From positions 1-22,305 of the forward strand of contig JBOGDS010000066.1 in NCBI GenBank assembly GCA_050743075.1: DNA of 22,305 nucleotides, written 5' to 3'. Source of the DNA: JBOGDS01 sp050743075 (GTDB taxonomy: Bacteria > Actinomycetota > Actinomycetes > Jiangellales > Jiangellaceae). Below, in pieces: positions 6,707 through 14,054 of this stretch. The position numbers and the translations under genes were made by a program. Each line of letters starts with the position of its first letter. The stretch's first letter is position 1. The notes below the pieces were generated by a model. The model was not told where the DNA came from. It saw only the letters and a program-made list of their open reading frames with translations, and searched no databases.

Positions 6707-8325
6707 CGCGCCGGCGCGGTCTGGTGCGGCGGGCGGTCGAGCTCTCGCGCGACGGTGCCCAGTCCGCGTTCGGCACGGGTCTCGTCGGGCCGATGTCGCC
6801 GCGTCGGGTGGTACGGGTGGGCCGCGCCATCTCGCGGTACGGCCTCACCTTGGCGACGGCCGCGGAGATGTCCGCGATCCGGTACCCGCATCGGACGGCG
6901 ATCGTCGACGAGCGTGGCAGCGTCACGTATGCCGAACTGTCGCGGCGGGGCGCCGCGCTGGCCGACGCTCTCCACTACCACGGCCTGCTGCGGCAGGGAG
7001 AGCGGCTGGGAATCCTGTGCCGCAACCACCGCGACTTCGTGGTCGCCTCCGTCGCAGGGGGCCGGCTGGGCGCCGACCTGGTCTTCCTGAGCACTGATCT
7101 CGCGGCTCCCGCGCTGGCCGGCGTGTTGCAGCGGGAACAGGTGACGATCGTCCTTCATGACGACGAGCTCGCCGGTGTCGTCGACGGCGCCGGCTTTGCC
7201 GGTCGCCGAGTCGTCGCGGGGTCGGACGTCGACTCGAGTGTCCGGGGACCCGCGCCGCCTGCGCCGCGCCCAACACGGCCCGGGCGCCTGGTGGTCCTGA
7301 CGTCGGGCACGACTGGAACGCCCAAGGGCGCACCTCGCGAGTCGGCGCAGTTGCGGATGGGTCTGCCGGTCACCACGCTGCTGGCCGCCCTGCGGCTCCG
7401 GTCCGGCGAGCCGATGGTCATCCAGCCGCCGCTGGTCCACGGCTTCGGCCTGGGGTTCCTCGCGGCCGCGTTGACCCTCGGCTGCCCTGCGATCCTGCGC
7501 GGCCGGTACGAGCCCCAGACCGCGCTCGCGATGGTCGAAGAGCATCGGGCGTCCGTCCTGGTCTGTGTGCCGATCATCCTGCACCGGATCATGCAGCTCT
7601 CGTCGACGATCCGGGCGGCTCACGAGACCAGCTCGCTCCGCGCGATCGTCTCCGGTGCCGCGCCGTTGCGAGTCGACCTCTCGCGGCAGGTCATGGCCGA
7701 GTTCGGGGACATCCTGTTCGACCTCTACGGCACGACGGAGGCCGGCTGGGCGACACTCGCCACGCCCGATGACCTGCGGCGCGCGCCCGGCACGGTCGGT
7801 CGGCCGGCACACGGCGTCGCGGTGGCCGTTCTCGATGACGACGGCGCGCCGTTGGAGCCCCGGCGCGTGGGGCACGTGTACGTGGGCAGCCGGCTGGTGT
7901 TCCACGGCTATACGGGTGGGGGTGGACGCACGGTCGTCGGCGGCCTGATGAGCACCGGCGACCTGGGCCGTCTCGACCCCGACGGGCGCCTGTTCGTCCT
8001 GGGACGCGCCGACGACATGATCGTCTCCGGTGGCGAGAACGTCCATCCGCGCGAGGTCGAGGACCTGCTCGCGGGCCACCCGGCCGTCGCGGACGTCACC
8101 GTGTTCGGAACGCCCGATCCCGAGTTCGGTCAGCGGCTGGCGGCGAAGGTGGTACGCGCCGCCGGCGCCGCCGTGTCGAGCGCCGACCTGGCCGCGTATG
8201 TCGGTAGGACGCTGGGCCGGAACAAGGTGCCGCGCGACGTCGAGTTCGTCACGGCATTGGAGCGGACGGGGTCGGGCAAGGTCCGCCGACTGCGCGAGAA
8301 GTCGGGTTGCGCGACTCCGCCCTGA
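6703..8325 (+). CDS. AMP-dependent acyl-CoA synthetase/ligase (FadD-like)
   Basis: ANL-superfamily adenylating enzyme, 540 residues, which activates a carboxylic acid (probably a fatty acid) with ATP and transfers it to CoA. The AMP-binding loop TSGTTGTPKG is at about 200-209, YGTTEAG at about 342-348, STGDLG and the hinge region GRADDMIVSGGENVHPREVE follow, and the catalytic Lys of the C-terminal domain is Lys526 in TGSGKVRR. The start is a TTG overlapping the SDR stop (TTGA) with GGGGGAG nine bases upstream; a GTG at 6724 is the alternative. The N-terminal 60 residues (MSPRRVVRVGRAISRYGLT) resemble mycobacterial FadD2/FadD12-type enzymes. The long reverse-strand ORF over this gene is a codon-bias shadow. 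Confidence 0.93.
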   Translation: MTRRRGLVRRAVELSRDGAQSAFGTGLVGPMSPRRVVRVGRAISRYGLTLATAAEMSAIRYPHRTAIVDERGSVTYAELSRRGAALADALHYHGLLRQGERLGILCRNHRDFVVASVAGGRLGADLVFLSTDLAAPALAGVLQREQVTIVLHDDELAGVVDGAGFAGRRVVAGSDVDSSVRGPAPPAPRPTRPGRLVVLTSGTTGTPKGAPRESAQLRMGLPVTTLLAALRLRSGEPMVIQPPLVHGFGLGFLAAALTLGCPAILRGRYEPQTALAMVEEHRASVLVCVPIILHRIMQLSSTIRAAHETSSLRAIVSGAAPLRVDLSRQVMAEFGDILFDLYGTTEAGWATLATPDDLRRAPGTVGRPAHGVAVAVLDDDGAPLEPRRVGHVYVGSRLVFHGYTGGGGRTVVGGLMSTGDLGRLDPDGRLFVLGRADDMIVSGGENVHPREVEDLLAGHPAVADVTVFGTPDPEFGQRLAAKVVRAAGAAVSSADLAAYVGRTLGRNKVPRDVEFVTALERTGSGKVRRLREKSGCATPP

Positions 8326-8341
8326 GTGGTCCGCTCGACGC

Positions 8342-8766
8342 GTGCCCTGGCCTCGAGTCGATGGCCTGCGGACCCTCGAGCTCGGGTCGGCCGGTCCGCT
8401 GCGGCGCCGGCTCACCGAGCTCGTCCTGCGCGGCAGCAAGCATGCAACCGCCGGCCTGCTTGCCGAGTGCGCGCTCGACGGCGAGGAGGTGGAACGGGTC
8501 GGTGAACGGCTGGTCCTGATCGACGACGCCGAGCAGCTCGTCGGCCTGATCGAGGTCGTCCGCGTCGACGTCGTCCCGTTCGGCCAGGTCAGCTGGGAGT
8601 TCGCCGAGGCGGAAGGTGAAGGCTACGTCGACGTCGGCGACTGCGGGCGTCGCACCGATCGTTCTGGGGGCGGCACTCCGTCGACGCCGTCCGCGCCTAT
8701 CTCGGCCAGCCCGGCTGGGCCCTGACCGGCGAGACCGACGTCGTGTGCGTATGGTTCCGACTCGTG
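8342..8766 (+). pseudogene. ASCH-domain protein, broken by a one-base frameshift
   Basis: From GTG 8342 the frame encodes PWPRVDGLRTLELG, then LRRRLTELVLRGSKHATAGLLAE, a DDAEQLVGLIEV strand and VSWEFAEAEGEGYVDVGD, as in actinobacterial ASCH-domain proteins (a PUA-related fold thought to bind RNA or modified nucleosides). After Asp at 8639-8641 this frame degenerates, while the +2 shifted frame resumes the family pattern (RASHRSFWGRHSVDAVRAYL, then DVVCVWFRLV). Adding one G after 8643 would restore TGG CGG and a continuous protein of about 141 residues. It is therefore a pseudogene or a base-calling error. The corrected frame has no stop before metB. It sits 16 bases after the acyl-CoA synthetase stop. 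Confidence 0.75.
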
Positions 8767-9906
8767 CAGGGATTCGAGACGCTCGCCATCCACGCCGGCC
8801 AGGAGCCGGACCCCCGGACCGGAGCTGTCGTGCCACCGATCTACGCTACGAGCACCTACGCGCAGGACGGCGTCGGTGGCCTGCGGGAGGGATACGAGTA
8901 CAGCCGGACGGCCAACCCGACGCGGACGGCTCTGCAAGAGTGCCTGGCGACCCTGGAGGGCGGGCGACGCGGGCTCGCCTTCGCCAGCGGCATGGCCGCC
9001 GAGGACACGCTGCTGCGAACCGTGCTGAGGCCCGGTGACCACGTCGTCATCCCCGACGACGCCTATGGCGGCACCTACCGCCTGGTCAGCAATGTCGTCG
9101 AGCGGTGGGGTGTGTCCTGGACGGCCGCACACGCTACCGATCCCGACTCGGTCCGGGCCGCGGTCACCGAGCAGACGCGCGTCGTGTGGGTCGAGACGCC
9201 GACGAACCCGCTGCTGGGCGTCGCCGACATCGGCGCCCTGGCGGGCATCGCCCATGGCGCGAGTGCCCTGCTCGTCGTCGACAACACGTTCGCCACGCCG
9301 TACCTCCAGAAGCCCCTGGCGCTCGGCGCGGACGTCGTCGTCCACTCGACGACGAAGTACTGCGGCGGCCACTCTGACGTGGTCGGCGGTGCGCTCGTGG
9401 TCGGGGACATCGGGCTCGCCGACGAGTTGGCCTTCCACCAGAACGCCATCGGCGCCGTCGCCGGGCCGTTCGACGCGTGGCTCGTGCTGCGCGGTCTCCG
9501 CACGCTGGCCGTGCGCATGGACCGACATTGCGACAACGCCGAGCGCCTGGTGTCGCTTCTGCAAGCGCACCCGCGCGTCATCGAGGTGCTCTACCCGGGG
9601 TTGCCGGGGCAGCGCGGACATGACGTCGCGGTCAAGCAGATGCGCCGGTTCGGCGGCATGGTGTCGTTCCGGGTCGATGGCGGGGAGGACGCCGCGGTCG
9701 AGGTCTGCAACCGCGCGCGGCTGTTTACCTTGGGCGAGTCGCTGGGCGGCGTCGAGTCGCTGATCGAGCACCCGGGTCGGATGACCCACGCGAGCACAGC
9801 GGGCAGCCCACTCGAGGTGCCGTCGGACCTGGTTCGGCTCTCGGTAGGAATCGAGAGCGTCGAGGACCTGCTAGCCGACCTGACCAACGCTCTCGCCGGC
9901 AGCTGA
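8764..9906 (+). CDS. metB: Cystathionine gamma-synthase (or gamma-lyase), PLP-dependent
   Basis: Enzyme of methionine biosynthesis or transsulfuration: joins an activated homoserine with cysteine to cystathionine; related paralogues run the gamma-elimination. Fold-type I PLP enzyme of 380 residues from GTG 8764 (GFETLAIHAGQEPDP is the normal N-terminus). SGMAAEDTLLRTVLRPGDH forms the cofactor loop, DNTFATPYLQKPL follows, and the PLP Lys is Lys198 in HSTTKYCGGHSDVVGG. The C-terminal ESLGGVESLIEHPGRMTHAS is diagnostic of the Cys/Met metabolism family. An in-frame GTG at 8743 is possible but belongs to the ASCH reading frame. There is no Shine-Dalgarno; TATGGT (8750-8755) eight bases before the GTG could be a leaderless -10. 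M. tuberculosis likewise has metB (Rv1079) beside greA. Confidence 0.95.
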   Translation: MQGFETLAIHAGQEPDPRTGAVVPPIYATSTYAQDGVGGLREGYEYSRTANPTRTALQECLATLEGGRRGLAFASGMAAEDTLLRTVLRPGDHVVIPDDAYGGTYRLVSNVVERWGVSWTAAHATDPDSVRAAVTEQTRVVWVETPTNPLLGVADIGALAGIAHGASALLVVDNTFATPYLQKPLALGADVVVHSTTKYCGGHSDVVGGALVVGDIGLADELAFHQNAIGAVAGPFDAWLVLRGLRTLAVRMDRHCDNAERLVSLLQAHPRVIEVLYPGLPGQRGHDVAVKQMRRFGGMVSFRVDGGEDAAVEVCNRARLFTLGESLGGVESLIEHPGRMTHASTAGSPLEVPSDLVRLSVGIESVEDLLADLTNALAGS

Positions 9907-9930
9907 GCGCGGCGCTCCCGCGCGGATCCG

Positions 9931-9943
9931 TAGACTCTATCTC
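9931..9943 (+). promoter_or_regulatory. Leaderless promoter (-10 TAGACT) of the small-protein/nucleotidyltransferase pair
   Basis: TAGACT at 9931-9936 is a good TANNNT -10 box; exactly seven bases follow before GTG 9944, and no ribosome-binding site is present. The transcript would begin at the start codon. The pair therefore has its own promoter 24 bases after the metB stop rather than depending on read-through. Confidence 0.6.
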
Positions 9944-10150
9944 GTGACGGACCGGGGCGTAGCGCGGCGTTTGCGGGTCGCCCTCGACATGTATGAGTTC
10001 GGCGAGCAGATGCAACGGGCGCGGCTGCGCCGCGACAATCCCGATGCCTCGGCCGACGAGATCGAGTCCGAGATCCGGGCGTGGCGGTTGCGACGACCTG
10101 GCGCTCCGCTCGGTGACGCCGTCGGTCGGTCCTCGCGCCGGTTCGAGTGA
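9944..10150 (+). CDS. Small unknown protein coupled to a nucleotidyltransferase
   Basis: A 68-residue, highly charged soluble protein with no domain I can name. It is mostly predicted helix: RRLRVALDMYEFGEQMQRAR, then DNPDASADEIESEIRAWR, then a Pro/Gly-rich basic end (RRPGAPLGDAVGR). The DNP-(A/E)-AS-ADEIE...IRAWRLRRPGAP pattern is one I have seen in short actinobacterial proteins next to AbiEii-like nucleotidyltransferases, but this is recollection, not a search. It starts on a leaderless GTG and its stop overlaps the GTG of the next gene (GTGA), so the two are made together. An antitoxin or partner role for the downstream enzyme is plausible but unproven. Confidence 0.8.
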   Translation: MTDRGVARRLRVALDMYEFGEQMQRARLRRDNPDASADEIESEIRAWRLRRPGAPLGDAVGRSSRRFE

Positions 10151-10734
10151 ACGCGGTCGAGGCCGCCCTTCGGCGGGTGGCAGAAGATCTGCACGGGTCC
10201 GGTCGCGCGTGGGCCTTGATCGGCGGGTTCGCCGTGTCGGCTCGCGCCGAACCTCGGTTCACCCGCGATGTCGACGTGGCGGTCTCCGTCGCGGACGACT
10301 CGGATGCCGAGGCCCTGGTGCGGTCGTTGCTGGCTGAGGGCTATCGGTTGCTGGCATCGATCGAGCAGGTTGCAGCCGCACGACTGGCGACCGTGCGGCT
10401 GGGATCGCCGGTGACGACCGACGACGGCGTGGTCGTCGACCTGTTGTTCGCTAGCTCCGGCATCGAGCCCGAGATCGCCCGGGCCGCCAGCGAGACCGAG
10501 ATCGCACCTGGGCTCACGCTTCCCGTCGCACTGACCGGACATCTGATCGCCCTCAAGCTGCTCGCCCGCGACGATCAGACCCGACCGCAGGATCTCATGG
10601 ACCTGCGAGCCCTCCGGGCCGTGGCGACAGCGGCGGATCTTGCTCTCGCCCGCGAAGCCGTCGGCCTGATCGTACAGCGAGGTTTCGACCGAGGCCGCCG
10701 TCTCTCGGCTGCGCTGGACGCGCTCGACGGCTGA
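10147..10734 (+). CDS. AbiEii/MNT-like nucleotidyltransferase
   Basis: Protein of 195 residues with the minimal nucleotidyltransferase core. The GG motif is Gly26-Gly27 (WALIGGFAVSARAEPRFT), followed by the metal-binding D-x-D in RDVDVAV (Asp41, Asp43) and a third acidic residue in GVVVDLLF (Asp98). A conserved helix KLLARDDQTRPQDLMDL resembles the K...R...QDL.DL motif of AbiEii/AbiGii and related toxins, which transfer nucleotides to tRNA or proteins. All three catalytic carboxylates are present, so it should be active. Its GTG overlaps the stop of the 68-residue gene, the two-gene layout of many toxin-antitoxin systems. The toxin assignment is inference; it could also be a housekeeping nucleotidyltransferase. 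Confidence 0.87.
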   Translation: MNAVEAALRRVAEDLHGSGRAWALIGGFAVSARAEPRFTRDVDVAVSVADDSDAEALVRSLLAEGYRLLASIEQVAAARLATVRLGSPVTTDDGVVVDLLFASSGIEPEIARAASETEIAPGLTLPVALTGHLIALKLLARDDQTRPQDLMDLRALRAVATAADLALAREAVGLIVQRGFDRGRRLSAALDALDG

Positions 10735-10750
10735 GTGCTGTGCGTGTTGT

Positions 10751-10764
10751 GGCCCGCGGGGGCC
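10751..10764. terminator. Weak candidate bidirectional terminator stem
   Basis: The 36-base gap between two convergent genes contains GGCCC (10751-10755), a 4-base loop and GGGCC (10760-10764). The stem is only five G-C pairs and no T-run is present, so this is weak support. Confidence 0.25.
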
Positions 10765-10770
10765 CGACGG

Positions 10771-11781
10771 TCAGCTGCGGTCCGCGGCAGCTGTTCGCAA
10801 CGCCGGCAGGACGTCGGCTCCGACGATCTCAATCGTACGGAGCGGGTCGACGCTGGCGATCTGGACAGCCACATAGTCGGCACCGACGTCCTCGACGAGC
10901 GGCCGGTAGGCCTCGACCAGGTGCTCGGCGTCGCGCACGATCGTGTACTGCGCGAGGATCTCCGCTCGGTCCATCGCGTCGGCCCGCTGGCGAAGGATCA
11001 TCGGGTCGGCCACCTCGAGCCGCCCCGGTGCCCGCAGGCCCCGCATCGGCGCCAGCGCGGCCCACGCCTCGTCGTCGTCGCCGGCGAACACGCACCAGCG
11101 CGTGGCGACGACCGTCGTCGCGGCCTGGCGGGCCGTCGCGGCCTGGCGGGCCGTCGCGGCCTCGCGGTACGGGTCGATCACGGTCTGGACCGTCTTCGCG
11201 GGGTCCTTCACGCTGGTGATCAGGCCGTCGGCATGCTGCCCCGCGAACGCCGCGGACTTGGGACCGCCGGCCGCCATCCAGACCGGCACGGTGCTGAGGG
11301 GCGGGCTGTAGAGCTTGGCGGTGCGCGCCGCGTAGTAGGTGCCGTCGACGTCGAGCTTCTCGCCGGCGAGCAGCCCGTGGATGATCCGCAACGCCTCGTC
11401 CATGCGGGCGATGCGCTCGGCATAGCCCGGGAAGTCGTGGCCGAGTGGCGCCTCGTTGATCGCCTCGCCCGTGCCCACGCCCAGGCGGAACCGTCCCCCG
11501 GACAGCCGGTCGACGGTGGCCGCGGCTTGGGCGATCAACGCCGGGTGGTACCGGAACAGGGGAGCGGTGACGCTCGTCGCCAGCTCGACGCGCTGCGTGG
11601 CCTGCGCGACCGCACCGAACCAGGTCCAGACGAAGCTCGCCGCCGACTGGTCGTCGACCCACGGGTGGAAGTGATCGGCGCCGGTGATCATGTCGAATCC
11701 GGCCTGCTCGGCCCGCACGGCCTGCTCGACCAACGCCTCGGGCTGGTAGGACTCGTGGCTGCACAGCCAGGCGAGCTTCAC
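10771..11781 (-). CDS. LLM-class, probably F420-dependent oxidoreductase (G6PDH-like family)
   Basis: TIM-barrel enzyme of the luciferase-like monooxygenase superfamily, 336 residues, the length of F420-dependent glucose-6-phosphate dehydrogenase relatives. It starts LAWLCSHESYQPEALVEQAV; GADHFHPWVDD, SVTAPLFRYHPALIAQAAAT and DRLSGGRFRLGVGTGEAINE are signature blocks of the F420 subgroup, and VPVWMAAGGPKSAAFAGQHAD forms the phosphate-binding part. The start is GTG 11781 (AAGGGA six bases upstream). A minus-strand -10-like TAGACT (11817-11812) lies about 30 bases upstream. The substrate is unknown; family members reduce diverse compounds including xenobiotics. An in-frame 18-base tandem repeat inserts ATARQA units near residue 210. 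Confidence 0.9.
   Translation of the reverse strand: MKLAWLCSHESYQPEALVEQAVRAEQAGFDMITGADHFHPWVDDQSAASFVWTWFGAVAQATQRVELATSVTAPLFRYHPALIAQAAATVDRLSGGRFRLGVGTGEAINEAPLGHDFPGYAERIARMDEALRIIHGLLAGEKLDVDGTYYAARTAKLYSPPLSTVPVWMAAGGPKSAAFAGQHADGLITSVKDPAKTVQTVIDPYREAATARQAATARQAATTVVATRWCVFAGDDDEAWAALAPMRGLRAPGRLEVADPMILRQRADAMDRAEILAQYTIVRDAEHLVEAYRPLVEDVGADYVAVQIASVDPLRTIEIVGADVLPALRTAAADRS
11117..11167. repeat. 18-base tandem repeat inside the LLM gene
   Basis: The unit GTCGCGGCCTGGCGGGCC occurs at 11117-11134 and identically at 11135-11152, followed by a partial third copy at 11153-11167 with one substitution. The period is a multiple of three, so each copy adds six residues (read on the minus strand as ATARQA-type units) to a surface loop without shifting the frame. 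Confidence 0.9.
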
Positions 11782-11822
11782 CGGCGATCCCTTCGACTGA
11801 CGAGGGCCCGAAGTCTAGCCAG

Positions 11823-11879
11823 CCCATGATCATGTCGACGTTGCCTCCGCCCAGGAGGCAACGTCGACATGATCACGGG
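11823..11879. repeat. Perfect 22-bp inverted repeat between exporter and LLM genes
   Basis: Bases 11827-11848 are the exact reverse complement of 11854-11875, separated by the 5-base loop GCCCA. After one mismatch, three more pairs (11823-11825 with 11877-11879) extend it. The arms begin TGATCATGTCGAC and end TTGCCTCC. It starts nine bases past the exporter stop, so a terminator for the leftward exporter transcript is the simplest reading, although there is no T-run. It also covers the place where a -35 for the LLM gene would fall. A dispersed palindromic repeat is the alternative. Confidence 0.8.
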
Positions 11880-11887
11880 TTTGGGTG

Positions 11888-13468
11888 TCACTCCATGGCG
11901 AGGACGGGCTCGGCCGGTGCCTCCTCGGCCGTTGCCGCGGTCTTCAGGGTGAGCTCGGGAATGAAGAACGCCGTGATGAAGGCGAGCAGGACGAAGGGCA
12001 GCGCCACCAGGAACACGTCGCGAAGTGAATGCACCCAGGCGTCGACGACGATCGCGTGGAGGTCGGGCGGGAGTGCCTGGATCGCGTGGACGTTGTTGGC
12101 GATCTCCGACTCGTCCGCGCCGCCGGGCAGACCGCTGGCCGCTCCGGCCTCGCCGAGGTGGTGGCCGAGTCGGCTGGTGAGGACGGCGCCGAAGATCGCG
12201 GTGCCGAAGGCGGCGCCCATCGACCGGAAGAACATCACGCTGGACGTGGCCGAACCCATGTCCCGCCGTTCGACGGCGTTCTGCACGGCGGTAACCACGA
12301 TCTGCATGGTGAAGCCCAGCCCGGCTCCGAAGACGTAGAAGTAGATCCCGATCTGCCAGTACGGCGTGTCGACGCCGAGTGTCGAGAGCAGCAGGATGCC
12401 GATGGCGGTCACGCCCGCACCCAGGATGGGGTAGACCTTGTACCGGCCGTTGCGGGTGACCAGCTGGCCGGACCCGATCGACGTCGTGAACAGCCCGGCC
12501 ATCATTGGTAGCAGGGCGAGGCCGGACTCGGTCGGTGACATCCCCTGGACGACCTGAAGGTAGACAGGCAGGAAGATGATGCCGCCGAACATGGCCAGCC
12601 CCATGATCGCCACGAAGACGATCGTGGGGGCGAACACGCGGTTCCGGAACAGCCGCAGCGGGATGATCGGCTCCTCCGCCCGGGCTTCGACGAGCACGAA
12701 CAGAGCGGCCAGCACGACGCCGGCGCCCAGCAGGGTCAGCGAGAACGGGTCGGCCCAGCCGAACTCCCCGCCGGCCCATGCGGTGTAGAGCAGGATGGAG
12801 CTGACCGAGGCCACGATCACCGCGGCACCCAAGTAGTCGATCTTGTGGTCACGGCGGACCTTCGGCATCTTCAGCGCCACCGAGGTGATGACGAGCGCAC
12901 CCAGGCCGATCGGGATGTTGATCCAGAAGATCCACTGCCACCCCGGCCCGTCGGTGAACCATCCGCCGAGCAACGGTCCGCCCACGCTGGACAGGCCGAA
13001 GACGGCGCCGAAGTAGCCCTGGTAGCGACCGCGTTCACGGGGCGGGATGATGTCGCCGATGATCGACAGTGCGAGCGCCATCAGCCCGCCGGCCCCGAGT
13101 CCTTGGATGGCCCGTCCGCCGATGAGCACGCCCATGCTGCCGGCCAACGCGGCGACCACCGAGCCGGCCAGGAAGATGACGATCGCGGTCTGGAAGATCG
13201 GCCGTCGTCCGTAGAGGTCGGAGATCTTGCCCCACAGCGGTGTCGACGCGGTCGAGGTGAGCAGATAGACCGTGACCACCCACGACAGGTGGTTCAGCCC
13301 GCCGAGGTCGCTGACGATGCGTGGTAGCGCCGTGCCGACGATGCTCTGGTCCAGAGCCGCCAGGAACATGCCGGCCATCAGTCCGGCGAGCACGACCAGG
13401 ATCTGCCGGTGTGACAGGTAGCTGTGCTCGTCGGCGGTTGGCGCCTTGGTGGCGTCGGAGATGCTCAC
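11888..13468 (-). CDS. DHA2-family multidrug efflux MFS transporter (EmrB/QacA-like)
   Basis: Proton-driven drug exporter of 526 residues with 14 predicted membrane segments. TM1 (LVVLAGLMAGMFLAALDQSI) carries the LDQSIVGTALPRI signature of the DHA2 group, and the loop after TM2 has motif A (GKISDLYGRRPIFQ). AIQGLGAGGLMALALSIIGD and PPRERGRYQGYFGAVFGLSS are further family blocks, and GPLLGGWFTDGPGWQWIFWI is typical of the TM5-6 region. The start is GTG 13468, overlapping the MarR stop by four bases with GGAG upstream; the frame continues to 13570 but that part is inside the MarR gene. Co-transcription behind a MarR regulator suggests substrate-induced export. Substrates are unknown. A 22-bp hairpin follows the stop. 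Confidence 0.95.
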   Translation of the reverse strand: MSISDATKAPTADEHSYLSHRQILVVLAGLMAGMFLAALDQSIVGTALPRIVSDLGGLNHLSWVVTVYLLTSTASTPLWGKISDLYGRRPIFQTAIVIFLAGSVVAALAGSMGVLIGGRAIQGLGAGGLMALALSIIGDIIPPRERGRYQGYFGAVFGLSSVGGPLLGGWFTDGPGWQWIFWINIPIGLGALVITSVALKMPKVRRDHKIDYLGAAVIVASVSSILLYTAWAGGEFGWADPFSLTLLGAGVVLAALFVLVEARAEEPIIPLRLFRNRVFAPTIVFVAIMGLAMFGGIIFLPVYLQVVQGMSPTESGLALLPMMAGLFTTSIGSGQLVTRNGRYKVYPILGAGVTAIGILLLSTLGVDTPYWQIGIYFYVFGAGLGFTMQIVVTAVQNAVERRDMGSATSSVMFFRSMGAAFGTAIFGAVLTSRLGHHLGEAGAASGLPGGADESEIANNVHAIQALPPDLHAIVVDAWVHSLRDVFLVALPFVLLAFITAFFIPELTLKTAATAEEAPAEPVLAME

Positions 13469-13959
13469 GGGTTCTCCACGGTGGTTACGGTCGTGCTGCC
13501 CAGTGCGTCGAGGTCCTGGGCGAGCCGGTCGATGAGCCGGGCGAGATGGTCCCGGTCCTCGTCGGACCACTCGGCCGTCGCGGACCGGAACAGGGCGCGG
13601 CGTTGGCTGTGGATGGCAGTCAGCTGGTCCCGGCCGGCTGCCGTCGGTGACAGCAGTGCGGCACGGCGGTCGTCGGGATCACCCGAGCGCTCGACCAGCC
13701 CGAGCTGTTCGAGACTGCGGACGTGGCGGCTCACCGTCGACTGGTCGAGGCGAAGGGTCTCCGCGAGCACGGACACCCGAATCGGCGCCGAGCAGGTCAC
13801 CTCGTGCAGGACGCCCACGAGGGCTGGGTCGAGCCCACCCGTGGCGGTCATGCGCTTGAGCCGCCGGAACAGGCGGATGAACGCGACGTGGAGCTCGTCC
13901 TCGGGCGCGGCCGGTTGCCCGTCGAAGCCCAGCACAGGGGGAGGATTGGTTGGTTGCAC
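13465..13959 (-). CDS. MarR-family transcriptional repressor
   Basis: Winged-helix regulator, 164 residues from GTG 13959, a normal MarR length. The frame extends to 14217 but the extra part crosses the promoter, the operator and the 14055-14107 hairpin. The DNA-binding region is about 60-115: GVLHEVTCSAPIRVSVLAE, then TLRLDQSTVSRHVRSLEQLG (recognition helix), then LVERSGDPDDRRAALLSPTAAGRDQ (wing). The C-terminal helices include DEDRDHLARLIDRLAQDLDAL for dimerisation. It precedes the exporter gene with a GTGA overlap, so it most likely represses its own operon and is released by an exporter substrate. The preceding promoter appears leaderless. Confidence 0.94.
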   Translation of the reverse strand: MQPTNPPPVLGFDGQPAAPEDELHVAFIRLFRRLKRMTATGGLDPALVGVLHEVTCSAPIRVSVLAETLRLDQSTVSRHVRSLEQLGLVERSGDPDDRRAALLSPTAAGRDQLTAIHSQRRALFRSATAEWSDEDRDHLARLIDRLAQDLDALGSTTVTTVENP

Positions 13960-14004
13960 CGCACAAGTATGTACGAGGTTGCTTGCAGAACGCAACCTTA
14001 CCGT
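13960..14004. promoter_or_regulatory. MarR-exporter promoter with symmetrical operator
   Basis: On the minus strand a -35 TTGCGT (13995-13990), an 18-base spacer and a -10 CATACT (13971-13966) lie six bases before GTG 13959, suggesting a leaderless transcript. The 7-base inverted repeat AGGTTGC (13976-13982) and GCAACCT (13992-13998) with a 9-base gap overlaps the -35 and spacer, a good place for MarR to block transcription. A rightward -10-like TACCGT is at 13999-14004. Confidence 0.6.
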
Positions 14005-14054
14005 CCGGGGTCGGCCCGCCCACGGCGGCGCTTCCACGAGCGTTCTCGCCGACG

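Noticed and set aside
6601..8439. 612-codon open frame on the minus strand
   Set aside because: It lies antisense to the acyl-CoA synthetase and has low-complexity Arg/Gln/His-rich translation with no family motif; this is the usual GC-driven shadow.
8743..8763. GTG 8743 as the metB start
   Set aside because: The seven extra residues belong to the ASCH C-terminus (CVWFRLV), and normal MetB N-termini begin at the equivalent of GTG 8764.
11117..11167. Tandem repeat as a CRISPR remnant
   Set aside because: The copies are directly adjacent with no spacers, and they lie in frame inside a coding gene.
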